From: Acidobacteriaceae bacterium
Lineage (GTDB): Bacteria; Acidobacteriota; Terriglobia; Terriglobales; Acidobacteriaceae
Assembly (NCBI GenBank): GCA_003140075.1
Contig: PLIO01000235.1
Span: forward strand, 1-60,478
Length of the DNA: 60,478 nt
Reading direction: 5' to 3'
This document shows positions 32,763-40,257 of the stretch, piece by piece; position 1 is the first letter of the stretch; every line of letters starts with the position of its first letter. Below the pieces are notes generated by a model that saw only the letters and a list, made by a program, of their open reading frames with translations, was not told the origin of the DNA and did not search any database. Both the position numbers and the translations under genes were made by a program.

Positions 32763-33176
32763 GTGTCTATTCTCCCTCAACTAGGTCCCGTCGCTGAACT
32801 ACTGAAGCGCGCGAAGACCATTGCCGTGGTTGGAATCTCCAACGATCCGCTGCGACCCAGCAATGGCGTTTCGGCCTATATGCAGAGCCAGGGATACCGC
32901 ATTATTCCTGTGAACCCGCGGATTGAATCCTGTCTGGGGGAAAAGGCCTACGCTTCGCTGCTCGATGTGCCGCAGAAGATCGACATCGTGAACATTTTTC
33001 GCCGGCCGGAGTTCGTGGAAGAAGTTGTCGACCAGGCGATTCGATTGAAGGTTCCGGCGATCTGGATGCAGGAGGGCGTGATTCACGAGAAGGCTGCGGA
33101 AAAGGCGCGCAAGGCTGGCATCTTTGTGGTGATGGATCGTTGCATTCTGCAGGAACATCGGGCGCGATTCAGCTGA
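32763..33176 (+). CDS. CoA-binding (YccU-type) protein
   Basis: A 137-residue single-domain Rossmann protein of the CoA_binding_2 family: KTIAVVGISNDPLRPSNGVS, YRIIPVNPR, DIVNIFRRPEFVEEVVDQAI, VPAIWMQEGVIHEKA and VVMDRCILQEH are the family's successive motifs. It may sense or bind CoA derivatives; no reaction is known for the single-domain form. GTG start, 122 nt after the previous gene, with a degenerate repeat in between. Converges with rarA. Confidence 0.9.
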   Translation: MSILPQLGPVAELLKRAKTIAVVGISNDPLRPSNGVSAYMQSQGYRIIPVNPRIESCLGEKAYASLLDVPQKIDIVNIFRRPEFVEEVVDQAIRLKVPAIWMQEGVIHEKAAEKARKAGIFVVMDRCILQEHRARFS

Positions 33177-33188
33177 GCTGCAGATGTA

Positions 33189-34541
33189 TCAAGATCTGTC
33201 TCCCTGCCTGTTCGATGAACGCAGCTTCTCGATCTCTGCCATGCGCTCGCGAATTCGCTTTTCGATACCTTCACTGGTAGGGCGGTAGTAGCTACGATCG
33301 CGCAGATTGTCGGGCAGGCATTGCATGTTCGCGACCTTGCCTTCGAGATCGTGGGCGTATTGATAGTCTTTGCCGTAGCCGAGGCCTTTCATGAGTCCGG
33401 TGGGCGCGTTGCGCAGGTGCAACGGGACGGGTTCGGCGGCGGTTTGTTCGATATCCTTCTGCACATCACCATACGCGGTGTAGAGCGCATTCGACTTGGG
33501 CGCGACCGAGAGGTAGACGACGGCTTGCGCCAGGGCGAGATTGCCTTCGGGCATGCCGATGAAATCAACGGCGTCGCGTGCGGCCATGCAAAGGGAAAGC
33601 GCGTTGGGATCGGCGAGGCCGATGTCTTCGACCGCCATGCGAACCACGCGGCGAGCGATGTAGAGGGGATCTTCTCCGGCTTCGATCATGCGGCCGAGCC
33701 AGTAGAGAGCGGCATCGGGATCGCTGTTGCGGACGGACTTGTGCAGGGCTGAAATCAGGTTGTAGTGTTCTTCCCCGGCCTTGTCGTAAAGGAGAGTGCG
33801 CTTTTGGAGTGCATCGCGAACAATTTCGTCGGTGATTTCGGCGGGCTGAGTGCCAGCCTGTTGGGCGAGGCGGGCCGCGACTTCGAGGACGTTGTAGGCG
33901 CTGCGGGCATCGCCGCTGGTGTAGCTGGCAATTTTCTTTAGCACATCGTCGGATGCTTGTACGCGCATTGTGCCGAGGCCGCGTTCTTCGTCTGTTAGGG
34001 CGCGTCTGAGTAGCTGAACGATCTGGTCTTCGGTGAGTGGCTTCAAGACATAAACGCGAGTGCGGGAGAGCAACGCGCCATTGATTTCGAATGACGGGTT
34101 CTCGGTGGTGGCGCCGATCAGACGGATGTTGCCTTTTTCCACGTGAGGAAGAAACGCGTCTTGCTGAGCTTTGTTGAAGCGGTGAATTTCATCGATGAAG
34201 ACGATGGTGCGGGTGCCGTATTGGCGGGCGCGTTCGGCGTCGGCCATGACTTGCTTGATCTCTTTGATCCCGGCGAGCACGGCGGAGAATTCGATGAACT
34301 CCGCTTTGGTCATGCTGGCGATGATTTTTGCCAGCGTAGTTTTACCCGTGCCGGGCGGTCCCCAGAAGATGAGCGAACCGGTGTCGTCGCGGTCGATCTG
34401 GGTGCGGAGGGGTTTGCCGGGGCCGATGAGATGTTCCTGGCCGGCATATTCTTCGAGCGAGAGCGGACGCATGCGATCGGCCAGCGGCCGGGTGCGGTCG
34501 GTAGTGGCTGTGGCGTCCGGGATGGGTTGGAAGAGTCCCAT
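33189..34541 (-). CDS. rarA: Replication-associated recombination protein A (AAA+ ATPase)
   Basis: A 450-residue AAA+ protein (RarA/MgsA, WRNIP1 family) that acts at stalled replication forks with single-strand-binding protein. Motifs: Walker [10 protein letters not shown], Walker [10 protein letters not shown], sensor 1 [10 protein letters not shown], and the arginine-finger region [10 protein letters not shown]; the tetramerisation C-terminal domain is present to the [17 protein letters not shown] end. Start at ATG of MGLFQPIPD; further upstream the frame runs into a TTGATTGCTAATTG-type repeat. The TrmH-type gene lies upstream on the same strand. Confidence 0.95.
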   Translation of the reverse strand: MGLFQPIPDATATTDRTRPLADRMRPLSLEEYAGQEHLIGPGKPLRTQIDRDDTGSLIFWGPPGTGKTTLAKIIASMTKAEFIEFSAVLAGIKEIKQVMADAERARQYGTRTIVFIDEIHRFNKAQQDAFLPHVEKGNIRLIGATTENPSFEINGALLSRTRVYVLKPLTEDQIVQLLRRALTDEERGLGTMRVQASDDVLKKIASYTSGDARSAYNVLEVAARLAQQAGTQPAEITDEIVRDALQKRTLLYDKAGEEHYNLISALHKSVRNSDPDAALYWLGRMIEAGEDPLYIARRVVRMAVEDIGLADPNALSLCMAARDAVDFIGMPEGNLALAQAVVYLSVAPKSNALYTAYGDVQKDIEQTAAEPVPLHLRNAPTGLMKGLGYGKDYQYAHDLEGKVANMQCLPDNLRDRSYYRPTSEGIEKRIRERMAEIEKLRSSNRQGDRS

Positions 34542-34549
34542 AAGAAATT

Positions 34550-34626
34550 GTTGATTGCTAATTGTTGATTGCTGATTCAAAACCTCTATGCCGACAATCA
34601 GCAATCAAAAATCAACAATCAGCAAT
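34550..34626. repeat. ATTGTTGATTGCTGATT inverted repeat
   Basis: Left arm TTGATTGCTAATTGTTGATT and right arm AATCAGCAATCAA / ATCAACAATCAGCAAT form a long imperfect inverted repeat between rarA and the methyltransferase gene, whose stop codon lies within it. A shorter relative (TTAGCAATTAGCATTTAGCC) is in the third ahcY tail. Confidence 0.7.
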
Positions 34627-35475
34627 TGTCTTCCTTTGCCTTGCCGCTTCGTATAAGACGATGCTGGCGGCTACGCCGGCGTTGAGAGATTCTACCTGTG
34701 CGGTGTGCGGGATGGCGATGGATTCATCCATTTTGGCCATCACGTCGCGGGGCAGGCCGGAGCCTTCGTTGCCGAAGAAGATCGCGGTCGCGCCCTTCAG
34801 GTCTGCCTGATCGAGCTGCGTTCCTTTGTGCGAGGAGGTCGCGATCAGGCGCACGCCTTGGGCCCGCAGCTTCGCGGAAACTTCTTCTAATTTGGCCGCT
34901 GATTTTCCGTGGCTGGTTTGCCCATGGATCGTGGGCAAACGGAAGACCGATCCTGCCGAGGCGCGAACCACTTTCGAGTTGAAGGGGCTGACCGTGCCTT
35001 CGCCGAGCACGATGCCTGCGCTGCCGAAAGCTTCGGCCGAGCGGAGGATGGTTCCCAGGTTGCCAGGATCCTGCAATCCGGCGAGGACGACGATTGGGCC
35101 AACCTGCAGCCTTTCCAAGACGTCATCGAGCGAGAACTCCTTGAGACGGACGAGCGCGGCCACGCCCTGCGGGGATTCGCTGGGTACGAGACTGTCGAAT
35201 AATTTGTCGGGAAGCAGAAGAGTTTCGACTTGCGCGCCGATCTGCGGGAGCAGGCGGTCGGCGGCGGCCTGGGCGGACTCGCGAAAGAATACTGAACTGA
35301 AACGCAGGCCGCTGCGGATGGCTTCTTCGAGGATGCGCAGGCCTTCGATGGCGCAATCCCCTGTGTCGGTGAGTTCGGCGCGCGCAAAGGCCTGGCGCAA
35401 TTGCTTGACCAGCGGGTTGTGGCGGCCTTCGATGCGGCGCAGGCGTGGGTGAGCGGCAGAGCGGGATCGTTCCAT
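34612..35475 (-). CDS. SpoU/TrmH-family RNA 2'-O-methyltransferase
   Basis: A 287-residue SAM-dependent methyltransferase with the knotted SPOUT domain. The N-terminal substrate-binding domain (RHNPLVKQLRQAFARAEL, AIEGLRILEEAI) is followed by motif 1 LQDPGNLGTILRSAEAFGS, motif 2 IFFGNEGSGLP and motif 3 SLNAGVAASIVLYEA. This is the RlmB/TsnR-like layout that usually modifies 23S rRNA; the exact target nucleotide cannot be told. The C-terminus enters the inverted repeat. Upstream of rarA on the same strand. Confidence 0.93.
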   Translation of the reverse strand: MERSRSAAHPRLRRIEGRHNPLVKQLRQAFARAELTDTGDCAIEGLRILEEAIRSGLRFSSVFFRESAQAAADRLLPQIGAQVETLLLPDKLFDSLVPSESPQGVAALVRLKEFSLDDVLERLQVGPIVVLAGLQDPGNLGTILRSAEAFGSAGIVLGEGTVSPFNSKVVRASAGSVFRLPTIHGQTSHGKSAAKLEEVSAKLRAQGVRLIATSSHKGTQLDQADLKGATAIFFGNEGSGLPRDVMAKMDESIAIPHTAQVESLNAGVAASIVLYEAARQRKTIADC

Positions 35476-36076
35476 TCCTCTTGATTATAGGCGGCGCCCC
35501 TGCAAACGTCCGCTCTTCTCCTGTGTGCCTGACTGTGGATTTCCGCTCTTAAATAATTCCCGCGGCCCTCCTCCTCGTTAGCCTTGCCGTTGGTTGCTCG
35601 TTGCGATTTCTCGTTTATTTGGGGGTATGCCCCCCTCCTTAGTTTTCCTGAAAATCCTGCTGGGCGCGGGTTTTGGAAAAAATGGTCCGCAAAATACGTC
35701 TTCTAAAAGAGTTACGGGCAAAATACGTCAAACACAGGACTTAGGTATGGTCTCCGTGGGGCTGCGTTTACCGTCAGTGCTTCGTCCATGATGAAGTGAT
35801 TTTTGGGCGAGGGCAAGGTTAGATGTCACAACGGGGGTGTGGATTTCTTGCTGGGCTGGATCGGGCCTGTCGAAGATCGCGAAAAGTTGGTTTCCTCGGG
35901 TTATGATGGTCGGCGATGGCGGGGCGCGAATATGGGACAGTTCTCGGCCGCCCACTTCTCGCAAAAGACGCGAGAAATGGGGCACCCGCGGTGTATCTTT
36001 GGCGGGTGCTTCCCCGCTTGGGATGGGGACGCGGGCCACCCGCCTTCTTTTCGATAAAGCCGAAGGATTTCCTTTC
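35476..36076. other. Long repeat-bearing intergenic region
   Basis: 601 nt without a credible gene. It includes the family-A hairpin at 35951-35981 and a (G)CGGGTGCTTCCCCGC / GGGGACGCGGGCCACCCGCC stretch just after it. 35500-35800 is AT-richer with no recognised motif. Confidence 0.6.
35951..35981. repeat. Family-A hairpin, one mismatch
   Basis: CCCACTTCTCGC and GCGAGAAATGGG around the loop AAAAGAC, followed by GCACCCGC. Nearly the same as 39459-39489. Confidence 0.85.
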
Positions 36077-36943
36077 TCAATCCTCATTGTCGGGGCAGTT
36101 TGGTTTGCGAAAAACCCAATGGATCGTTCCATCGTTCCCAAGTTCCACGGTGTCGATTTTTCCCCCGAGATTTCCGATGGGGTCGAAGGCAATCGTGAGG
36201 TCGACCAGGCGCACGGCGTGAAGCGTTTCGAGCGCTACCCAGCTCTCCAGCTCCGGCGAGGGGTTCCAATGCGCGGCTTCGTCCTTGGCGCGAGCGCTAC
36301 TCTGCGTACAGAATTCGGCGGGAATTATGGGCCGCGCCATGGCGCAGACTTTTTCCCCTTCGCCGCAGGGATAGCAGTCGTGCAATTCCCCGCTGAAGGC
36401 CTGCACCGCCGGAGGATTGAGCGTTGGATTCAATCCCACAAACACTGTGCGCCAATGAATACTGCCATTCCTCGCTTCCGCGAACACAGCTCCGGTAATA
36501 ATGTCGCCGCCCGGCTTAGCGGTCCGGTACACCACATCCGGATTGGTCTTGAGCGCCCGATTCCAATACAGCGCCAGCGACGTGGCCCATATGGAAGAAA
36601 CATCTTTGATCTCGACATCCGGATCTTTGTCCGGGCTTCCCATTTCGCGCACGGCCCGCAAGGCCAGCGGCGCGTTGTACCAACCGGGGAACGGATCGTT
36701 GGACCCGCGGACGTATCCGATCGAACCCATCTGCGCGAACAGGATGCGATGGCGAAACACCCGAATCTTGCAGAAAGAATCGTCCGGGGGCTTGTCGTTG
36801 AAGGTAATCCTGCTGTCGGCGGCTATCGCCATCTTATCTTTGGCAAAGTCGAGGATGACGATGGTCCCGTGCGGGGCCTGGCCGTGGCACAGGCTAGACG
36901 CAAGAACGATGAATGCCACCCAGGCTTTTTGTATGAGATTCAC
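36077..36943 (-). CDS. Exported proteasome-beta-like (Ntn-hydrolase fold) protein
   Basis: A 288-residue protein. The GTG of MNLIQKAWVAFIVLASSLCHG gives a good signal peptide; an ATG 18 codons upstream spoils it. The mature N-terminus GTIVILDFAKDKMAIAADSR followed by ITFNDKPPDDSFCKIRVF and RILFAQMGSIGYVRG follows the pattern of proteasome beta subunits and HslV (Thr, then an AxDSR strand-turn, then a K-I strand and a G-S turn). If the fold is right, the Thr of HGT and the Lys of CKIRVF would be the catalytic pair. Export would be unusual for this fold. The C-terminal 130 residues with CYPC and FC are not recognised. No partner protease subunits are nearby. Confidence 0.65.
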   Translation of the reverse strand: MNLIQKAWVAFIVLASSLCHGQAPHGTIVILDFAKDKMAIAADSRITFNDKPPDDSFCKIRVFRHRILFAQMGSIGYVRGSNDPFPGWYNAPLALRAVREMGSPDKDPDVEIKDVSSIWATSLALYWNRALKTNPDVVYRTAKPGGDIITGAVFAEARNGSIHWRTVFVGLNPTLNPPAVQAFSGELHDCYPCGEGEKVCAMARPIIPAEFCTQSSARAKDEAAHWNPSPELESWVALETLHAVRLVDLTIAFDPIGNLGGKIDTVELGNDGTIHWVFRKPNCPDNED

Positions 36944-37113
36944 TGGGTGTGATGGTACCACCTCGAGTGAGGAGTAAATTGCCAGTCGCTCGGCCAAGTG
37001 GGGCGCGGGCCCGAAGGCGGCCCACCCGCCGAAACCCGCGGCGAGTGGGGCGTCCTCAGTCAGAATGGTCCCGGTAAAGGTGGGAGAGCCCGGCCGTCGG
37101 ACCGGCTCAGCCC

Positions 37114-37872
37114 TTAGTTTCTCCTGAACCCGTAGCAGGCCGGTTTCGCCGTGGCAGTTAGGGCCGTGCCCGCCATGTCGATCTCCAGCGCCTGATATGC
37201 ATTGTTGCAGGTCTGTTGGTTACCCTCGATAGCGCATGTTTGGCCGTTGTAGTTGACTCCGGCATAAACAGTCGTTCCCTCCTCCACGTCCTCTGTAGTC
37301 GGACAGACGACTGCATTGACTGAGATTGAGCCACCTCCTTGGGACTGCTGCGTAAACTGCGCGTAGTACAGCCCGCCCTCCGACATCGAGTTGTTGAGGG
37401 TAGCGTTCCGGTCGGTGACGCTTTGGCACAGCCAAGCCGACATGGCCGTGTTCGGGTAGTTAAAGCTGGGCGAGTAGCCGCTGACCATCTGCCCCGTCGC
37501 ATAGATGCTCATGTTTGCCCACTGGCTGCTGTAACTCGTCGGATTGCTTCCGCCGCAGGGCGCATTGGGGTTCGCGTGGGCGTTTCCGCTCCACTGGTTC
37601 ACGGAACTCGCGTCGTCCTGGTGCGGCATATCGACGTACTCGAGCGAGTAGCTGGTCGGGTTTGTGGGTGGCCAGTTGTTACAGCCCGTCTGCATCGTGC
37701 CCGGAGCGCAGACGGTCGTGTACTGATTGTTCGGCACTTCGCAGCCCCGGTTTATGTCGGTGAAGACAGGCCCGTTTTCCATAAGGACCTTATCCAGGAA
37801 GGACCCTCCGCCGTACCACGTGAGAGTGTACGCCGCAGCGCCCGCCCCGCCGCTGTCAGTGTGCACGCACAT
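37114..37872 (-). CDS. Secreted-type hypothetical protein, probably 5'-truncated
   Basis: A 252-residue frame rich in Gly, Asn, Ser, Tyr and Cys, typical of an extracellular protein, yet the only usable ATG leaves no signal peptide. The frame stays open about 80 nt further upstream (FLYYVRNSGTIWTSGG) without any ATG, GTG or TTG, up to a stop near 37957. It therefore looks like a gene that lost its 5' end, or one with a very unusual start. Cys pairs (CEVPNNQYTTVC, CAIEGNQQTC) suggest disulfides. Family not recognised. Divergent from the FG-GAP gene, whose promoter region would sit where its missing start should be. Confidence 0.5.
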   Translation of the reverse strand: MCVHTDSGGAGAAAYTLTWYGGGSFLDKVLMENGPVFTDINRGCEVPNNQYTTVCAPGTMQTGCNNWPPTNPTSYSLEYVDMPHQDDASSVNQWSGNAHANPNAPCGGSNPTSYSSQWANMSIYATGQMVSGYSPSFNYPNTAMSAWLCQSVTDRNATLNNSMSEGGLYYAQFTQQSQGGGSISVNAVVCPTTEDVEEGTTVYAGVNYNGQTCAIEGNQQTCNNAYQALEIDMAGTALTATAKPACYGFRRN

Positions 37873-37988
37873 GCCGCCGCTTGTCCAGATCGTACCGCTG
37901 TTTCTTACGTAGTATAGAAACGACGCTGGCCGGCAGGAGGATCTTTGGGGCGGATGCTAAACTCGCTGGTGTAACGTTGTGTGTGGTC

Positions 37989-39431
37989 ATGCCTGTGGGA
38001 GTCTCCCGAATGACAACCCTCCTGGCGGCCTTGGTAGTCGCCGCCGCTCTGCCCGCATCGGCACAGTTTGAGACACGCTGGAACGCCCCCGTGAACCAAA
38101 TCTCTATCTCAGTGATTGTGGGCGACTTCAACGGCGACGGAATTCTTGACCTCGCCGAGATAAACAACACCCCGACCACGGGCCAGGTCAACATTCTACT
38201 TGGGAACGGGGACGGGACCTTCAGGGCTGGGGGATCTGGCTATGTTGTGGGGATTTTCCCAGAATACGGGGTGGCCGCGAGCCTCAGGAATAACGGAATA
38301 CTCGACCTCGTAATCAACGACCAACTAAACGACGATGTGTGGGTCATGCTCGGCAATGGGGACGGGACATTTCAGCCAGCCGTTGCGTACCCGACGACCG
38401 CAGAGACAGAGATGGTCGCCGTAGGACGGTTTATGGGCGGCGACGGTCTCGATGTCATCGCGCTTGAGGAACATGACACGAGCGGGAACTATTGCGATTG
38501 CGTCGAGATTCTGCCCGGCAATGGCAACGGCACGTTTGGCGCGCCGATAACCACGACACTCCCGTACGGGCTAGGAGGATATGAGATGGTTTCCGGCGAC
38601 TTCAATGATGACGGGAAGCTAGATGTTGCCGTTACAGGGGAGGCCTATCCGAACTACGAGGTCGCCATCCTGCTGGGCGCCGGGGACGGTACCTTCAGCG
38701 CCGATGGGTACTACCTAGTATCTGAGGCGCCGGAGTCGATTACCTCTGGATACTTTACTGGAAATAAGAGAAAACTCGACTTGGCTGAGGTGAGTTTTTT
38801 GTTCGGCAGCCTGAGCATCCTGTTGGGCAATGGCACCGGGGCATTCAAGGAGTCGACCTACTACGACGTCAGCTATCCCGCATGGGTAATCGCAGAAGAC
38901 TTCAGCGGGGACGGCAAAGTCGACCTGGCCGTGACCGAATCCCCGCAGTTGGTGCCTGAGGTAAGCATTTTCAAGGGCAACGGCGACGGTACGTTCCAGC
39001 CGCCGGTGTCGTATCTTGCAGATATCGGCTATATTGCGTCCGGAGACCTTAATGGGGACGGCAGACCCGACCTAGTTGGCGTCGGCGGAAACCCATTCTA
39101 TGTCACAGTTCTGCTCAATACCGGCGTAGTCAGCTTCTCGCCGACGACGCCGGTGAACTTTGGCGGCGAGAGGGTCGGCGGTACAAGCGATGCGGGGACC
39201 GTCATCCTCACCAATACCGGCACGACCGAACTGAAAATTCAGTCCATCAAGGCCAGCAGTGAGTTCGCGGTGAAATCGACCTGCGGCGAAAGGGTGGCAG
39301 CGGGAGCGAGCTGCACGATCAGCGCAACGTTCTCCCCGACGAAGCAAGGCGCGGCGCAGGGCACGATTACCATCATCGACAACGCCTCGTCGAAGCCGCA
39401 GGTGATCGAACTGCTCGGCACTGGAACATAG
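37989..39431 (+). CDS. FG-GAP repeat secreted protein with C-terminal ASH domain (copy 1)
   Basis: A 480-residue exported protein; signal sequence MTTLLAALVVAAALPASAQF (a second in-frame ATG at 38010 may be the real start). Seven or so FG-GAP/VCBS units follow with Ca-binding-like loops (GDFNGDGILDLAE, LGNGDGTF), predicted to form an integrin-type beta-propeller. The last ~100 residues are an ASH (ASPM-SPD-2-Hydin) Ig-like domain: TPVNFGGERVGGTSDAGTVI, then STCGERVAAGASCTISATFS. It is a paralogue of the gene at 40258, sharing a stretch of perfect DNA identity. Likely on the cell surface; ligand unknown. Confidence 0.85.
   Translation: MPVGVSRMTTLLAALVVAAALPASAQFETRWNAPVNQISISVIVGDFNGDGILDLAEINNTPTTGQVNILLGNGDGTFRAGGSGYVVGIFPEYGVAASLRNNGILDLVINDQLNDDVWVMLGNGDGTFQPAVAYPTTAETEMVAVGRFMGGDGLDVIALEEHDTSGNYCDCVEILPGNGNGTFGAPITTTLPYGLGGYEMVSGDFNDDGKLDVAVTGEAYPNYEVAILLGAGDGTFSADGYYLVSEAPESITSGYFTGNKRKLDLAEVSFLFGSLSILLGNGTGAFKESTYYDVSYPAWVIAEDFSGDGKVDLAVTESPQLVPEVSIFKGNGDGTFQPPVSYLADIGYIASGDLNGDGRPDLVGVGGNPFYVTVLLNTGVVSFSPTTPVNFGGERVGGTSDAGTVILTNTGTTELKIQSIKASSEFAVKSTCGERVAAGASCTISATFSPTKQGAAQGTITIIDNASSKPQVIELLGTGT
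39231..39354 (+). repeat. 124-nt segment identical to 41521-41644
   Basis: Within the ASH domain of the first FG-GAP gene, 124 consecutive bases are identical to the second gene, including silent positions; the following 86 nt have about nine differences and the preceding sequence diverges quickly. Both genes end with the same ACATAGAAATCCCAT. This points to gene conversion or selection acting only here. Confidence 0.85.
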
Positions 39432-39458
39432 AAATCCCATGTGGGACGGTCCTCCCGG

Positions 39459-39489
39459 CCCACTTCTCGCAAAAGACGCGAGAAGTGGG
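39459..39489. repeat. Family-A hairpin, perfect 12-bp stem
   Basis: CCCACTTCTCGC and GCGAGAAGTGGG around AAAAGAC, followed by GGCACCCGC, 30 nt downstream of the first FG-GAP gene and just beyond the end of the transposase remnant. Confidence 0.9.
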
Positions 39490-39518
39490 GCACCCGCCAC
39501 GAACGTTCGCAGGAGAGC

Positions 39519-40072
39519 CTATGCGACGCGATTCCGAAACGAAATCTCGGTCCAGCCTTCATTCACTCGCACCGGCCCGGCTTCTTCCAGGAAGTAGAAG
39601 CGATAACTGCTCCAGCGCCATTGTTCGGGTGATTCCACCAGTCCTCGCTTCACCGATTGCGGTGCATATATCTCAGCTTTTCCACGCGTTTCTTTGTCGT
39701 CCACACGTTGAAATCGTAGAAGCGCGCCTGCCAGAACGCTCTGCGTCGCAGTTCTTCCCCGAACAAATTCCGTTGGCGAGGGTCCTTTCGCTTGTTCGTG
39801 GGTAGTAGAGCCCGTGCGGTGCGCTGCTTCAGCACTTGCATCACGGTGGAAGGATCGCCCACCTCGGGCTCGGTGAGAAGAAGGTGGATGTGCTCCGGCA
39901 TGACGACGTAGCCGACGACCACGAAACGATAGCGCTGGCGGGTCTGTTCGAAGACTGAGAGGAAGCGATCGCGTGCGGCTGCGGTTTTCAGAAAAGGCAG
40001 TCGCCGATAGCAGGAACAAGTGATAAAGTGCAGGTGATGAGCGCCGTAGGTGCGATGCAGGCCGCTGGTCAT
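39519..40072 (-). pseudogene. REP-associated Y1 transposase (RAYT), frameshifted
   Basis: A member of the TnpA-REP / IS200-like single-strand transposases: HLHFITCSCYRRLPFLKTAA, the HUH motif in MPEHIHLLLTEPE, QARFYDFNVWTTKKRVEKLR with the catalytic-region Tyr, and WRWSSYRFYF near the end. The frame breaks after LRYMHRN: one base is missing at about 39653-39656 (family consensus RNPVKRGL), so the first part stops at 39650 and the rest (VKRGLVESPEQWRW) is in the neighbouring frame. Such genes move or amplify REP palindromes; this window has several families. The break could also be a sequencing error. It lies between two FG-GAP paralogues. Confidence 0.9.
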
Positions 40073-40107
40073 GACAGACAATTATGGTACAGGCAGCACC
40101 GTGCCCG

Positions 40108-40130
40108 CCCCTTCGGCAAGCTCAGGGCAG
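40108..40130. repeat. CCCTTCG...CTCAGGG dispersed motif
   Basis: CCCCTTCGGCAAGCTCAGGG; related copies near 8405, 13867, 41753 and, inverted, 59249. The CCCT(TCG)...AGGG ends are complementary. Confidence 0.7.
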
Positions 40131-40257
40131 GCTCTTGCAAAAAGCGCAAGGACGGGGCACCCAGAGTTCAGGAACGGGAAGGAAAAGCGCTGGGAGGCTG
40201 GGCCACCCGCCTATGGGTGCTAATGTTGTTGCTTGCCGTTGGCCCGTGGGAGTAGCT

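Noticed and set aside
35594..35791. Small + strand frame in the long intergenic region
   Set aside because: No ribosome site, no family features and low complexity at its end.
39519..40072. Complete insertion sequence
   Set aside because: Only a RAYT-type gene is present, with no terminal structures or second gene of an IS200/IS605 element, and its frame is broken.
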